From: Pinus tabuliformis
Lineage: Eukaryota > Streptophyta > Pinopsida > Pinales > Pinaceae
Direction of reading: 5' to 3'
Assembly: GCA_031772625.1 (NCBI GenBank)
Contig: CM062817.1
Location: forward strand, 891,794,184-891,858,183
DNA: 64,000 bases
Made by a program: the position numbers and the translations under genes. This document shows, in pieces, positions 11,185 to 20,218 of this stretch (position 1 is the stretch's first letter; each line of letters starts with the position of its first letter). The notes under the pieces were generated by a model. It saw nothing but the letters and a program-made list of their open reading frames with translations. It had not been told where the DNA came from and made no database searches.

Positions 11185-11745
11185 TTGCCTTCTAGGAGCT
11201 CGATATTGAATATATTGTATCTATGTAATTTCGGATCTACAGGGACTGAAATTTTGTCCTGTCGTATTCCTCTGAGTCCTCTTTCCAACCCCATAGATAT
11301 GATCAAGATTGGATTCTTCAAGAAAGAGTTATGCCCAATCTCTCACGATGACATGATTATAGACAAGTTCAGTAGAGTGAACTTGTACGAAGTGCCACGT
11401 GTCACTGTTACAACCTTAGGTCCAGAAAACACCACTCAACAAACTAAAGTCCGTTTTATTTCTATGACTACTTACGAAATTCGAATCCAATGCTCAGAGA
11501 GAAAGTTATGGTGATTTTCCCAATGTCAGCTGTTTGACAAGGAATTTAGGAGTCTGCAAAAACCCTAACTTCCTCATATCATATCTCCGAAAATATAGCG
11601 AACCAAGATCTGAAATTTGGTCATAAGGTTCATCATGATTTCAGCTCAAATTTGTTTTAATTTCAGCTTCTGAAGCTTCACATAAAAAATTTATAGCGAA
11701 AATTCCACGATGACCTGTTTAAAGCCACAAAGTACCTACTAGAAG
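11185..11745 (-). repeat. Orphan chromovirus leader, similar to the E4 5' leader
   Basis: It matches 28610-29155 of E4 along its length: GAGCTCGATATTGAAT, CCTCTGAGT, GAGTTATGCC.AATCTC, CACGATGA, GTGCCACGTGTCACTGTT against CACGCCACGGGTCATTGTT, AACCCTAA, ATATCTCC.AAAATATA and AATTTATAG. In E4 this segment joins the primer-binding site and LTR at 29173. Here the match stops just before where those would be, so this is a truncated relative in the minus orientation, with neither LTR nor gag. Confidence 0.75.
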
Positions 11746-12706
11746 AGGATATGAGGGTCATTATTTATGTGAATGAAAACAATAATTGACAAGAGGAAGA
11801 TAATCAAATACATATAGCACAATAAATATTCAGCAAATGCCACAACTCAAAACCCCACTATCTGTATTGCATATATCAGAAATCTAAGATGATAATACAA
11901 TGCTTGTTCTCACAAGAACAATCCCAACACTCAGTATAATCAATCCTCAGCTTACAAGCAAGCTCTTGGCCAACACTTAGCCAATTCTGCAGCTCTCCAA
12001 ACCCCTATTTCCTTGTGCAATTCCTATGCCTGATTAACCCATATTAATGGGAAGCCAGTGCTTCCAAAACTTCACAATCCCTTATAGGTTCAATTCTTGA
12101 TTGCATGCATGATCTATACAACTTAGTAAATCATGCAAATGATAGTACATTGTCCCTGCACTCTAGTCTCAACTAGGTCTTTCTCAGAACCGACATGCAT
12201 GAGTTTCTGATGAGGGAATCTTCAGTTAATTGGAGTAGCACTAGTTAATGCATTAGTACACCAATTGACTGTTAACTCATTATTAGTTCCTCAAACAGTT
12301 TGGAACTAATTTAACTGAACTTAACTCAGTAAACTGAGTTATGTAATTACAACTCACAATTAACTCATCCTAGACCCCTATAATATAGGGAGAACATATA
12401 CATGACTTCATAATTCAAGGACAAACTAAACTAGAATTTCTTGTTGCCATTTCTCAACACCTTCTGATTTGTCCTCTGCATTTGAACCCCCATCTTCTCC
12501 GAATATCCCAAGGTTATTTTTCAAGGCTGAAAGGAGGATATTTATTTACGACTTATATTAGCGACTTGTTGTTCTAGCTACAAAAAACTCTCCTCTACAG
12601 TATCACAAGGGTTATTCACAAATTCGTCGATCATGAATAGGGTTTTTTTACTTTTCGCCCAACTGATTTAGATCCCTTACAAAACTCCACAAAATACCCA
12701 AAGAAA
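11746..12706. other. Unassigned; probably E2 5' leader
   Basis: No coding motif is visible. The last part runs into the E2 primer-binding site, so at least 12450-12706 is likely the untranslated leader between PBS and gag on the minus strand. A run of short TTAACTCAGT-type motifs lies near 12250-12365. Confidence 0.35.
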
Positions 12707-12708
12707 CT

Positions 12709-12721
12709 AGCTCTAATACCA
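12709..12721 (-). other. E2 primer-binding site (tRNA-iMet type)
   Basis: The minus strand reads TGGTATTAGAGCT, one base off the initiator tRNA-Met complement. It starts 3 bp inside the 5' LTR. Confidence 0.8.
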
Positions 12722-12724
12722 ATA

Positions 12725-13655
12725 TGATTCGTAAATTTTCATGGATGTTCCACTGAAGAGTTCGTCACAACAAATTTGACAATATTATATTAAAAATATG
12801 AAATTTTACACTATTACAGTTTTATTAGTATTCTAGATCTGCAGATTCACTGTTAATAGTTTATGCATGCAAATGAAAATTATGCAGAAAATAGAGAATG
12901 GAAAAATAAAATCTCACAGACACATTTGACACAATATTTTCTATGGGCATCCATTTTGGGAGAAAAACCCATTTGGAAAATGAGGTCGCTCTGCTCTCTT
13001 TCTCTGTTTGGAAATATGGTTGTGAGCACAAAGAAGTATGGCATGTTACCCTTGGGATGCTATAATGCACAAATCCTCTCTGTGTACTATACCTCCTATC
13101 CCTCTTGGCTATTTTTGCTTAGATACGTAACAAATGCACTCGAAAGAATGGAATCCCTTTTCCTCCTAGTGGCCCAGTTATAACACAACTCGATAGCCTA
13201 CTAGTGGTTAGGTTTGACCACCTCAACTTTTAAATAGAGTTACAATATAGACTCTTCTAGAGTATTTTACATCATAATCATGTGTCCAACCCATTTTCCA
13301 TGAATAATGGGAGCCGACATGGCATCCTTTCGAATTATAGTGGGGAAAACACGAAGGCCAACCTCTGAGTGGCATTACTTTCGCATACAGACTCTGATTG
13401 ACGCGATTATTGTGTCGTTGGAAAAGTATATATGTGTAGAATAACATAAAAATGTGCTTCCCTAAAGCAACAAAGTTTTACCCCCCAAAAAATGTCATTT
13501 GATGCCTCAAAAGACTCCTAGAAAGTTTCAGACCTTGTTTTGCCAAATTGGGCCCCACTGACAAAAATGGTCCCATGAGCTGATTTGTCCACTTTTTCCA
13601 CTTTGAAAGCATTGAGATGGATGGAAAACAATATAATGATCCAATATAGATCATA
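12725..13655 (-). repeat. E2 5' LTR (uninterrupted copy)
   Basis: It is the intact counterpart of 1028-1451 plus 5590-6029, and shows the empty site of E1 at about 13150-13156 (ATGGAATCCC). The forward frame at 12863-13183 belongs to this LTR and is not a gene. Confidence 0.85.
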
Positions 13656-13780
13656 AAAATGTCAGCTTGGCATTTTGGCTATAACTTTCTTCCTGAGATA
13701 TTTCAAACTATGAAATCTAGAGGAGGCAAATATCATATCTCTAACTACATATGGTAGACATTTCAGAACCATATTTGCAA
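13656..13780. repeat. ~187-bp tandem array, right arm
   Basis: CTTGGCATTTTGGCTATAAC then GATATTTCAAACTATGAAAT and CTAGAGGAGG match the array units at 465-1027. The GATA anchor at 13697 is where the next unit of the left arm should fall once E2 (and ~5 bp of target duplication) is removed. Confidence 0.75.
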
Positions 13781-14116
13781 AATTGGATATTTAGCATGTT
13801 GTGTAAGTTCATCATTGGGAAGAAGCCAAAATAAATAAGTTTTGGGAAAAATAGAGCTACAAAAGGAAGAAGTAGCAAGTAGACTTGGTGAAGGCAGAAA
13901 CAACTAGCAAATCTGGTGAAGGCAAAAGTAACAAGTAGACATGGCGAAAGAAGAAGCAAGTTATTTAAAATGTGAAGAAGCGAGTAAACATAGTGAAGTA
14001 TGTTGGTGCCTACAAATATTTACAGTAGTGGGGATTGGTGTCTCCTGCAGGTTGGTGCCTACAAATCTTACAATAGAGAGGATTGGTGTCTCTTGTGGGT
14101 TGGTTCCTACAAATCA
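13781..14116. repeat. Short tandem repeats before the CACTA terminus
   Basis: TTGGTGCCTACAAAT-type units start at 14003, 14052 and 14100 (periods 49 and 48 bp). Upstream, AGTAGCAAGTAGAC..GGTGAAGGC-type units of ~30 bp repeat between 13868 and 13955. The resulting short forward frames are a consequence of the repeats. Confidence 0.65.
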
Positions 14117-14135
14117 CACTACTACATTTGGATGG
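14117..14135 (+). repeat. CACTA left terminal sequence
   Basis: CACTACTACATTTGGATGG begins with the CACTA signature. No matching inverted copy was found to the right, so the call rests on the following subterminal repeats and on the transposase. Confidence 0.55.
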
Positions 14136-14221
14136 AAATTCTGACGGGGGAATTTGACGAAACAGATAAAATTAGAAAAAGTGTCGGGAGTTAAATGTAT
14201 TTTTGGTTTTTTTTTTTTAAA

Positions 14222-14440
14222 TTCCGATGGTCGTTGAATATCCGATAGGTGTTCTTTAACTGTCAGATATCCGATGAAATGTCTTTACCTGTTGACTATC
14301 TGATGTTTTGTATCTTTATATATATTATTTTTTTATAATACCCATCATCGTTGAATATCTGACGAGAGTTATTTTACTGTTGAATATTCGACGGTTTATC
14401 CAATATGAAAATGTGTTGTCCAATATCCGACAAATGAAAA
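14222..14440. repeat. CACTA subterminal repeats
   Basis: Six variants of GAATATCCGACGG lie within ~200 bp: near 14237 (GAATATCCGATAGG), 14266 (AGATATCCGATG), 14286 (ACTATCTGATG), 14352 (GAATATCTGACG), 14383 (GAATATTCGACGG) and 14422 (CAATATCCGACAA). In characterised CACTA elements such repeats bind the second transposon protein; here the role is inferred. Confidence 0.65.
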
Positions 14441-14568
14441 TTAACCGTTGCATAACGTTCAATTCCACCATTAATGGACTTTTTCTATTGACAACGTCTA
14501 ATATGGGACCACTTTACATTGAGTTTAACTAATTATAATAAATATAACATTAATATTATAATTATATA

Positions 14569-14570
14569 CC

Positions 14571-14656
<86 letters not shown>

Positions 14657-14755
14657 CAAACATCATGTAACTTTGACATAGTCTCTATATATATATATAC
14701 ATATATTACATCATATAACTTTGACATAGTTGCTATATATATATATCTATATTAG
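14569..14755. repeat. (TA)n microsatellite and 48-bp duplication
   Basis: A (TA) run of about 80 bp ends near 14653. It is followed by two copies of CATCAT.TAACTTTGACATAG, at 14661 and 14709, each trailed by a short (TA) run. The Tyr-Ile peptides in both strands are artefacts of the run. Confidence 0.9.
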
Positions 14756-14859
14756 TTGCGATTGTTTTGAAAGGTTGTAGGATTGTTTTGAGGTTAATTT
14801 TTGAACAAAATCATCACTGAACATTTGGTGACAAAAAATATCAAATAACATTCCTCAAG

Positions 14860-15028
14860 GAGACCAAGGATACGCGGGATCAACGTCAAGGGCTTTAGAG
14901 GATCGAAGATTTTATTGCCCTTGTATAAATTGCAAGAGCTTGAGGCCAAGGAGAATTCTGATAAAATCAACTAAAATCATTGTAGAGACTATGGACATGC
15001 TTAAGGAAGACATGAATATCATTTATTA
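14860..15028 (+). pseudogene. CACTA transposase exon 1: Transposase-associated domain
   Basis: One frame reads RRFYCPCINCKSLRP, the cysteine pattern of the Transposase-associated domain found at the amino end of plant TNP2-type transposases. A shifted frame then gives HCRDYGHA and GRHEYHLL, which fits the rest of that domain, so there is at least one frameshift and one stop. The exon meets a good splice donor, GTAAGT (15029-15034). The LINE is inserted a base later, so the donor lies in the target duplication and recurs at 17277-17282. Confidence 0.6.
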
Positions 15029-15035
15029 GTAAGTT
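15018..15035. repeat. LINE target-site duplication, left copy
   Basis: ATCATTTATTAGTAAGTT is identical, 18 of 18, to 17266-17283. Confidence 0.92.
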
Positions 15036-17265
15036 TTTTTCCAAGGAAAAAAACGGTAACTTTTTATTAAAAAGATAATGAAAAGTTACACAAGCAGATG
15101 CATTTAAGCATTCCGTATGCTGCCACAAGGGCCCGAGTGCTTTCGCACCCCACACAACGTTAGAGGACTAACGTGCAGAAAGAATAAGAAAAGAGAAGAG
15201 AAAAGAGAATATGTAAGGAGCAAAAACTGGAATCCGGCAGTGAGTAGAACTCACGCTTCAAGTTTTTCTCCCCTTTTTCTTTTCGACCTTGCGCCACACT
15301 CCTTGTGTGGGCTCGATCGAAGCAATGACTAACTGTGTCTCTGTATTCTGCGGGCCAGGTTCCTTGTCTGAATCTGAAGTATCTGAGTGGTGGTGCCGTT
15401 TGGTGCCTCCCGTACTAGGATCCATGCTTGTCTCCACTACCTTGTTGTCTGATGGGGTTCCTTTCTGTTTCTCCATTTCTTGGGTTACCTCAGTTTCCTC
15501 TTCTGGAGGTTCTTCCTCGGCTGCTTCTGATTCTTCATCCTCTGAATCTGGGGGAGAAAAGTTCCAACCTTTCCTCTGCTTCCCTTTCTGCTTCTTTTTA
15601 TTCTTGGCTTCTGGACATGTGCTTTGTAAGTGACCTGTCTGCCTACAGATCCTACATCTGAAAGAGGTGTTTTCATAATCTAGTACCTGCAACCAGTTCT
15701 GTTGTTTGTAGATCAACCTTATATTTTCCGGCAGTCCTTTACTTAAGTCTACTTCCACACAGATACGTGCGTAAGTGTAGATCCTTTCATCGATCCTGTC
15801 CATGTCTGTTTTGATATATTTCCCTATGCTGTTTCCAATGCCTTCCAGCACCCGTTCATCCCAAAAGTGCAATGGAAGATTGTGTAGTCTAACCCAAACT
15901 GGCATTCTGGTTACCGTCATTTTATTTGGATCAAAATCTGGGAACCATGGAGTCACAAACAGCCCTGCTGTTCCCCAAAACCATGGCCCGGTACTGATAA
16001 CTGTATCTCTGACTTCCTTGGATGTGAATCTCACTATGAAAAAACCCTTTGCACATAAATGAATGTCACACTCCATGGTCCAGCTGGTGAAGATCCAGTG
16101 GAAAAGATCCATAGGTTTAGGCCAAAAGCTGTTGAAACGGCAGATTAAAGCTCGCGTTTCATAGGACTTGACGAAATCATCGAGCCCTGAGGAATCTAAG
16201 TTTAAAGCTGGGGTTTGCTCTGACTGATCTACTATGTATGGCCTGGGCAGGTGTCCTCCTTGATCTGGGGATGGCCCTGAATTTCTGCTGCCCTGTAAAA
16301 TGTTTTTATAGGATTTTGGTTGGTGCTGGGCTGCAGCTTTTTTCCCCTTGTCTCCCCCTGAGGAGCTTGGCTGTCCCTGAGGCAGAGCCCCTCCTCTCAA
16401 TCTGAGATTTAAAATAATGATTGATCCTGGCCCAATCTCATAACTTTCCAGAGATCTACAGTCCTGGAGGGACCGCCTTCCACTGACCAGATGCTGGGCC
16501 TGAACTGGGTACCCCATTTCTGCCCATATTTGTTGTTTTAGCTGCATGGAGGTATCTCCTGCATGAACCCATACTAATCGAGATTTCCCCTGAGGGGGTT
16601 TAATCAGGATCTGAAAACAAAAATTAGTTACCTGCTTTGACTGATGGCGAAAATCCAGATCTGGCTCCGTTTTGGTTCCTTTTTCCTTTTTCTTGCCTGG
16701 GTCTGCATAAACTCTGCCCGATCTAGGATTGATGTCTTTGTTCCAAAAGGTTAGATCTGACCAAGATCTGCATTGATTGGGCCTCAGATCTGGTAGATCC
16801 GACCCAGATCTGCCGAGATTAGGTCTTACGGTTTTGGGGTGGGTCGGATCTGCAACCCGCAGTCCCCCATCCTTGCATGCAGACTTCCTGAGGAGATGGG
16901 CAATATTCCCTCTGTTTGATCGGTGCTTATACCCACCGATCTGCTGCCCGAACTCCTGGAGATCTTGGATCTTTTCCTTTTTTGTGAGATCCGGCCTAGA
17001 TCCGCTGGTTTTAGGCCATGCAATAGGGTATATGGGCGGATCTATCCCATGCAACCCTTCATCGTTGCCTGCTTGAAGAAACTGTAAAGGGGTGAGCCAG
17101 ACAAACCCTTTTCTGACCGATCTTGTACATATCAGAAAGATTTCTGCCAAATTTCCGCTCTCCAAGAGAGATCCGAACCCAAAGACGAAAAGGGTCTGCA
17201 GATCTCTGGTCTCGAGCAAGGTTGCTGGCCTCTCCTTCAGATTGTCACTGATTCCTTTTGGCCCA
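15036..17265 (-). mobile_element. ORF1-only LINE (non-LTR retrotransposon) insertion
   Basis: A 2.2-kb insertion is flanked by a perfect 18-bp target duplication and on the minus strand ends in a short A-run (CCTTGGAAAAA), the hallmarks of target-primed reverse transcription. It holds one long open frame of LINE ORF1 type and no endonuclease or RT: from the stop at 15258 to the 3' end only ~220 bp remain. Its base composition is visibly richer in G+C than the AT-rich surroundings. It was probably moved by another LINE's ORF2 protein. The perfect duplication and intact frame suggest a recent event. Alternatives are a processed copy of a host DUF4283 gene or an internally deleted LINE. Confidence 0.85.
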
Positions 17266-17270
17266 ATCAT
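15258..17270 (-). CDS. LINE ORF1-type protein: ubiquitin-like domain + DUF4283 + CCHC knuckle
   Basis: There are 670 uninterrupted codons. Residues 1-217 are low-complexity, rich in Gly, Asp, Arg and Pro. Residues ~218-294 resemble ubiquitin: FCFQILIKPPQGKS at the start, HLVSGRRSLQDCRSLESYEI in the middle and LRLRGG (289-294) at the end. Residues ~365-480 are DUF4283, with VRFTSKEVRDTVISTGPWFW and MPVWVRLHNLPLHFWDE. A CCHC knuckle follows (C539, C542, H547, C552), then a Lys-rich and a Glu-rich tail. DUF4283 plus a knuckle is typical of plant LINE ORF1, an RNA-binding chaperone. The first ATG (17268-17270) lies in the duplicated target site, so it is not native; the next Met (242) is inside the ubiquitin-like fold. 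The original start was therefore upstream and lost to 5' truncation, or is non-AUG. Confidence 0.85.
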   Translation of the reverse strand: MIGPKGISDNLKERPATLLETRDLQTLFVFGFGSLLESGNLAEIFLICTRSVRKGFVWLTPLQFLQAGNDEGLHGIDPPIYPIAWPKTSGSRPDLTKKEKIQDLQEFGQQIGGYKHRSNRGNIAHLLRKSACKDGGLRVADPTHPKTVRPNLGRSGSDLPDLRPNQCRSWSDLTFWNKDINPRSGRVYADPGKKKEKGTKTEPDLDFRHQSKQVTNFCFQILIKPPQGKSRLVWVHAGDTSMQLKQQIWAEMGYPVQAQHLVSGRRSLQDCRSLESYEIGPGSIIILNLRLRGGALPQGQPSSSGGDKGKKAAAQHQPKSYKNILQGSRNSGPSPDQGGHLPRPYIVDQSEQTPALNLDSSGLDDFVKSYETRALICRFNSFWPKPMDLFHWIFTSWTMECDIHLCAKGFFIVRFTSKEVRDTVISTGPWFWGTAGLFVTPWFPDFDPNKMTVTRMPVWVRLHNLPLHFWDERVLEGIGNSIGKYIKTDMDRIDERIYTYARICVEVDLSKGLPENIRLIYKQQNWLQVLDYENTSFRCRICRQTGHLQSTCPEAKNKKKQKGKQRKGWNFSPPDSEDEESEAAEEEPPEEETEVTQEMEKQKGTPSDNKVVETSMDPSTGGTKRHHHSDTSDSDKEPGPQNTETQLVIASIEPTQGVWRKVEKKKGRKT
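16389..16619 (-). other. Ubiquitin-like domain within the LINE ORF
   Basis: These 77 residues align with ubiquitin without large gaps: F-Q-I-L-I-K for the first strand, a PPQGKS turn, the QLKQQIWAEMGYP helix, QHLVSGRRSLQDCRSLESY around the loop, and IIILNLRLRGG at the end. The diglycine is followed by ALPQGQPSSSGG, an exposed low-complexity linker, so cleavage after Gly-Gly as in ubiquitin-fusion proteins is conceivable. No Lys48 or Lys63 equivalent is evident. The homology call is by eye. Confidence 0.75.
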
Positions 17271-17283
17271 TTATTAGTAAGTT
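17266..17283. repeat. LINE target-site duplication, right copy
   Basis: It is identical to 15018-15035. It carries both the GTAAGT splice donor of the host transposase exon (plus strand) and the fortuitous ATG of the LINE frame (minus strand). Confidence 0.92.
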
Positions 17284-17565
17284 ATTCATTATATTTATTT
17301 GTATTGTAGATTATTTTTGTAAATGTTTCTATGTATATTGTATTTTATATTGTATGTCTTTGCATTCTAAACTTTGTTGTATTTCTATTGTAAATGTATT
17401 TTATAATATTATTTTGGGAGGTATTTGACCTATGTTATCATCTTGATGTGGACTAGAAATATTATTTTGTTATTTTCGTTAGGGTGGATTAAGGGGTTAG
17501 GTCAAGTTAGGGGTTAAATATTGTATGGTCTTAGGGATAAGGGGTTATTGTTTAATTGTTTAAAA

Positions 17566-17646
17566 TGTTATGTTCCTAACAAATTATTAAATTGTTATGT
17601 TCCTAACAATTTATTAAAATGTTATGTTCCTAACCACAATCTATTT
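17566..17646. repeat. 27-bp tandem triplet
   Basis: TGTTATGTTCCTAAC recurs at 17566, 17593 and 17620, separated by AAATTATTAAAT-like sequence. Confidence 0.9.
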
Positions 17647-17864
17647 TTCTCATAAAAGAGACTCTATCTCATTTTTTAAGGAAAAAAGTATGGGACACAA
17701 GCCTTGCACTTGGTGTTTCAAAATTGTTATCACCAAAAAATTGACCATCTAGCCTAATTTACTAGATAGATCGAAGTACACCATGTAAAGCCAATTTTAC
17801 CATAGTAAAATTGCTTTCACTGTGAGAAATTACTTAATAAACCAACTTTGTTAAGTAATTTATA

Positions 17865-18180
17865 ATAAAACCCATGAAGAATAATTAAATAAATCACTAT
17901 TTATTTAATTTTCTTCTAGGAATAATTAATTAAACCATTGTTCAATTATTATTCCTTGTTATATTTGACCCAATCATGAAAAATAAACAAACAAATTAAT
18001 TATCTTATTTTTCTCTAAGAATAATTAATTAATCACTAATTAACTATTATTCTTTGTCAAGTTTGACTAAATCCCTTAGGAATAATTAAATAAATCCTTA
18101 TTTGTTTATTATTCCTTAACTAATTCCTTGAGATGATAAATAAATCATTTATTTATTATTTCTAAATAAAAGTTTAAATA
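17865..18180. repeat. Degenerate AATAATTAA-type repeats
   Basis: Four to five imperfect units of ~60-70 bp each combine (T)AGGAATAATTAATTAAA with TTATTATTCCTTG, so each unit could form a short hairpin. Confidence 0.55.
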
Positions 18181-20218
18181 GTTTTTCCCTCCTAACCAAA
18201 TATAATAAAATATTCCAAGTGGTTATTCCAAGAATGGGGTTAATAATATTTTATTATTGCTCATTATTCGAGGATAACTCAATATTTTGTTATAAATAGA
18301 AGGGTTTTCCATTCATTATTCACTTTTGATTATTTTCATTGTTGCACTCACTTTTGTAACTCTGATTATTTTCATTGTCACACAACATATTTTTGCTACG
18401 TTTACACGTTATAGAGGAGAGAGAATCTACACAAGTTGAAGACGTTTGAGGATAGCCAAGAACCCATCCCATAGAGGGGGACTAGTAACATTTATTCGTT
18501 CTCTTCACAGGTGTTATAATAAAACTATTATATTCGGTTTCCATTGGATGATTGGAGTTATTACTATTTCTTTTCGCTGTTTAACTATGATTGTGACATA
18601 GATCAAAATTTTGGCAGGATTGTTTCTATCAGTTCCTGCAGATCTACAATGTTTAGTAGCCATTTGTATTGATGAGATTGTTTTTCATCCATAATCTTAA
18701 GTGGGTTCTTTTCGTACACCTTTGAGAAGAAAACACTACAACAAAAATGTTTTAGGTGACAATGAACTTTTGAAGCTAAAGCGATATAGAGCGAAGAATC
18801 CTCTATATAAAGTCTCTTTTTGTGATAAGTAAAGGGTTTCATTTGTTGTAAATTATGAGAAAACTAATTGAAGTAATATGAAAGCTATAATAGTTCTAGC
18901 AAAAGGGTAGATTAATGAAATGCTTGATAAATCATCAATAGTTATTTTTTCTAAGTTTTTCTTACTTATTATCACTCATACAAGGTAGAACATTCCATCT
19001 TAAATGTCCTTTGAAGTAGGATCAATGTTTTTATTCTATAAAATTCACTTACCTCTAAGTACAAAGGAGTGAGTTTTTGACATTTCGGTCAAATCAAATA
19101 AGTAGTCAAAAATAAAGAATATTCCATTTTGTGTAGAAGGAGAGATGTTTGACATTGTGCCTTAGTAAAAAATGATTTCCTATAAAAAAATGTCTTTAGT
19201 GGGTTCCCTACCACTTGCCTATAGAAAATTTCACTTCCTTTATGCAAGCTTAAACAAGCATAGCACTGTCCATCAAGGCATTTCATGTGCAATGTTCAAC
19301 TCATGTCGACAGTTAGTGATCACTTTTGTTGACAACCTCCCTCACTTTGGTTGCATTTGTACTTATATTTTTGTGAGTTTTCTCAATTATCATATTTTTC
19401 ACACTTTAATTCACTTTCACAAGTGCCGCTTTCACATCCGTGGTTGTTGTTTTGGCTAGCTTTCACTTTAATAAGTGGTGTTTTCATGTTATCTTCGCTT
19501 TGACATGTGTCACTTTCAAGGTCGTTTGCATGTGCAAGTGTCATTATCATGTCTTCTTACAGTCACAGGGGCCACTTTAAAATATGTTCACCCCTATATG
19601 TGTCACACCTTTAAACATCACTAGAGTTAGTTCTGGTGCACTTCTCTACATGAAACACTTACATATCATTAGAATATGAGCTAGACACATTCCTACAGCT
19701 CACATGTGTTGATTGTTCCTAAATTATTTTAACATAATCTTAAACATCTTACTGAATTCATGCACAAGCTTCATGATCACATTGATTTGTTGTAATTTTT
19801 TCTTTCTCTCACCCAAGCTCATGGTTTCTCACCCATCCTCTTAAAACTTCTGGTCTCTAAGTGAACTTAAGAAATAATATGACATTATAATGATGAATGA
19901 AACATAAGATCGATATGTTTTTTTTATTATGGTTGTGACTATATATCTCAAAAAGTGTCTCACTTCCTACAGGTCAAGAAAAGTAACATCTTTCTTATAT
20001 TTTTTCAACATATTCTTAAATATCTCGATAAATTTCAAAAGCATCAACATTGATTTTTTGTCTTTGTTTCTTGGTATCACCTAAGTTGGTATTTATCTTT
20101 TTCTTTCTTGTCTTTGTTTTCCTTATATATTATCTTTTTAAATGGTTGTTATATCAACGTTTAAATATTTTCTATATATACTAATTTACTTTATTGATTG
20201 CAATTGTATAGTATGCCC

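Larger units (their letters stand above)
1028..13655 (-). mobile_element. E2: Ty3/gypsy LTR retrotransposon, decayed, with nested insertions
   Basis: The two ends are diverged copies of one LTR (1028-1451 plus 5590-6029, and 12725-13655). On the minus strand a primer-binding site complementary to initiator tRNA-Met lies just inside the right LTR (12709-12721) and a polypurine tract lies just inside the left LTR (6030-6041), so the element runs right to left. The order protease, RT, RNase H, integrase is the Ty3/gypsy order. E1 is inserted in the 3' LTR and Sirevirus-LTR-like DNA interrupts gag at 9651. The LTRs differ at many positions, so the insertion is old. The flanks GAAAC and AAAAT are a poor 5-bp match, but the tandem array on both sides joins in phase when the element is removed. 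Confidence 0.85.
17284..20218. other. CACTA intron 1 / unassigned AT-rich sequence, possibly with a solo LTR
   Basis: No domain is visible. TTATAAATAGAAGGG near 18289-18303 is TATA-box-like and followed by transcript-like sequence, so 17400-18610 could be an old solo LTR on the plus strand, but I could not pair its ends or find a target duplication. By context it lies between CACTA exon 1 and exon 2. Confidence 0.4.

Noticed and set aside
14519..14755. Tyr-Ile repeat peptides on both strands
   Set aside because: They are translations of the (TA)n microsatellite.
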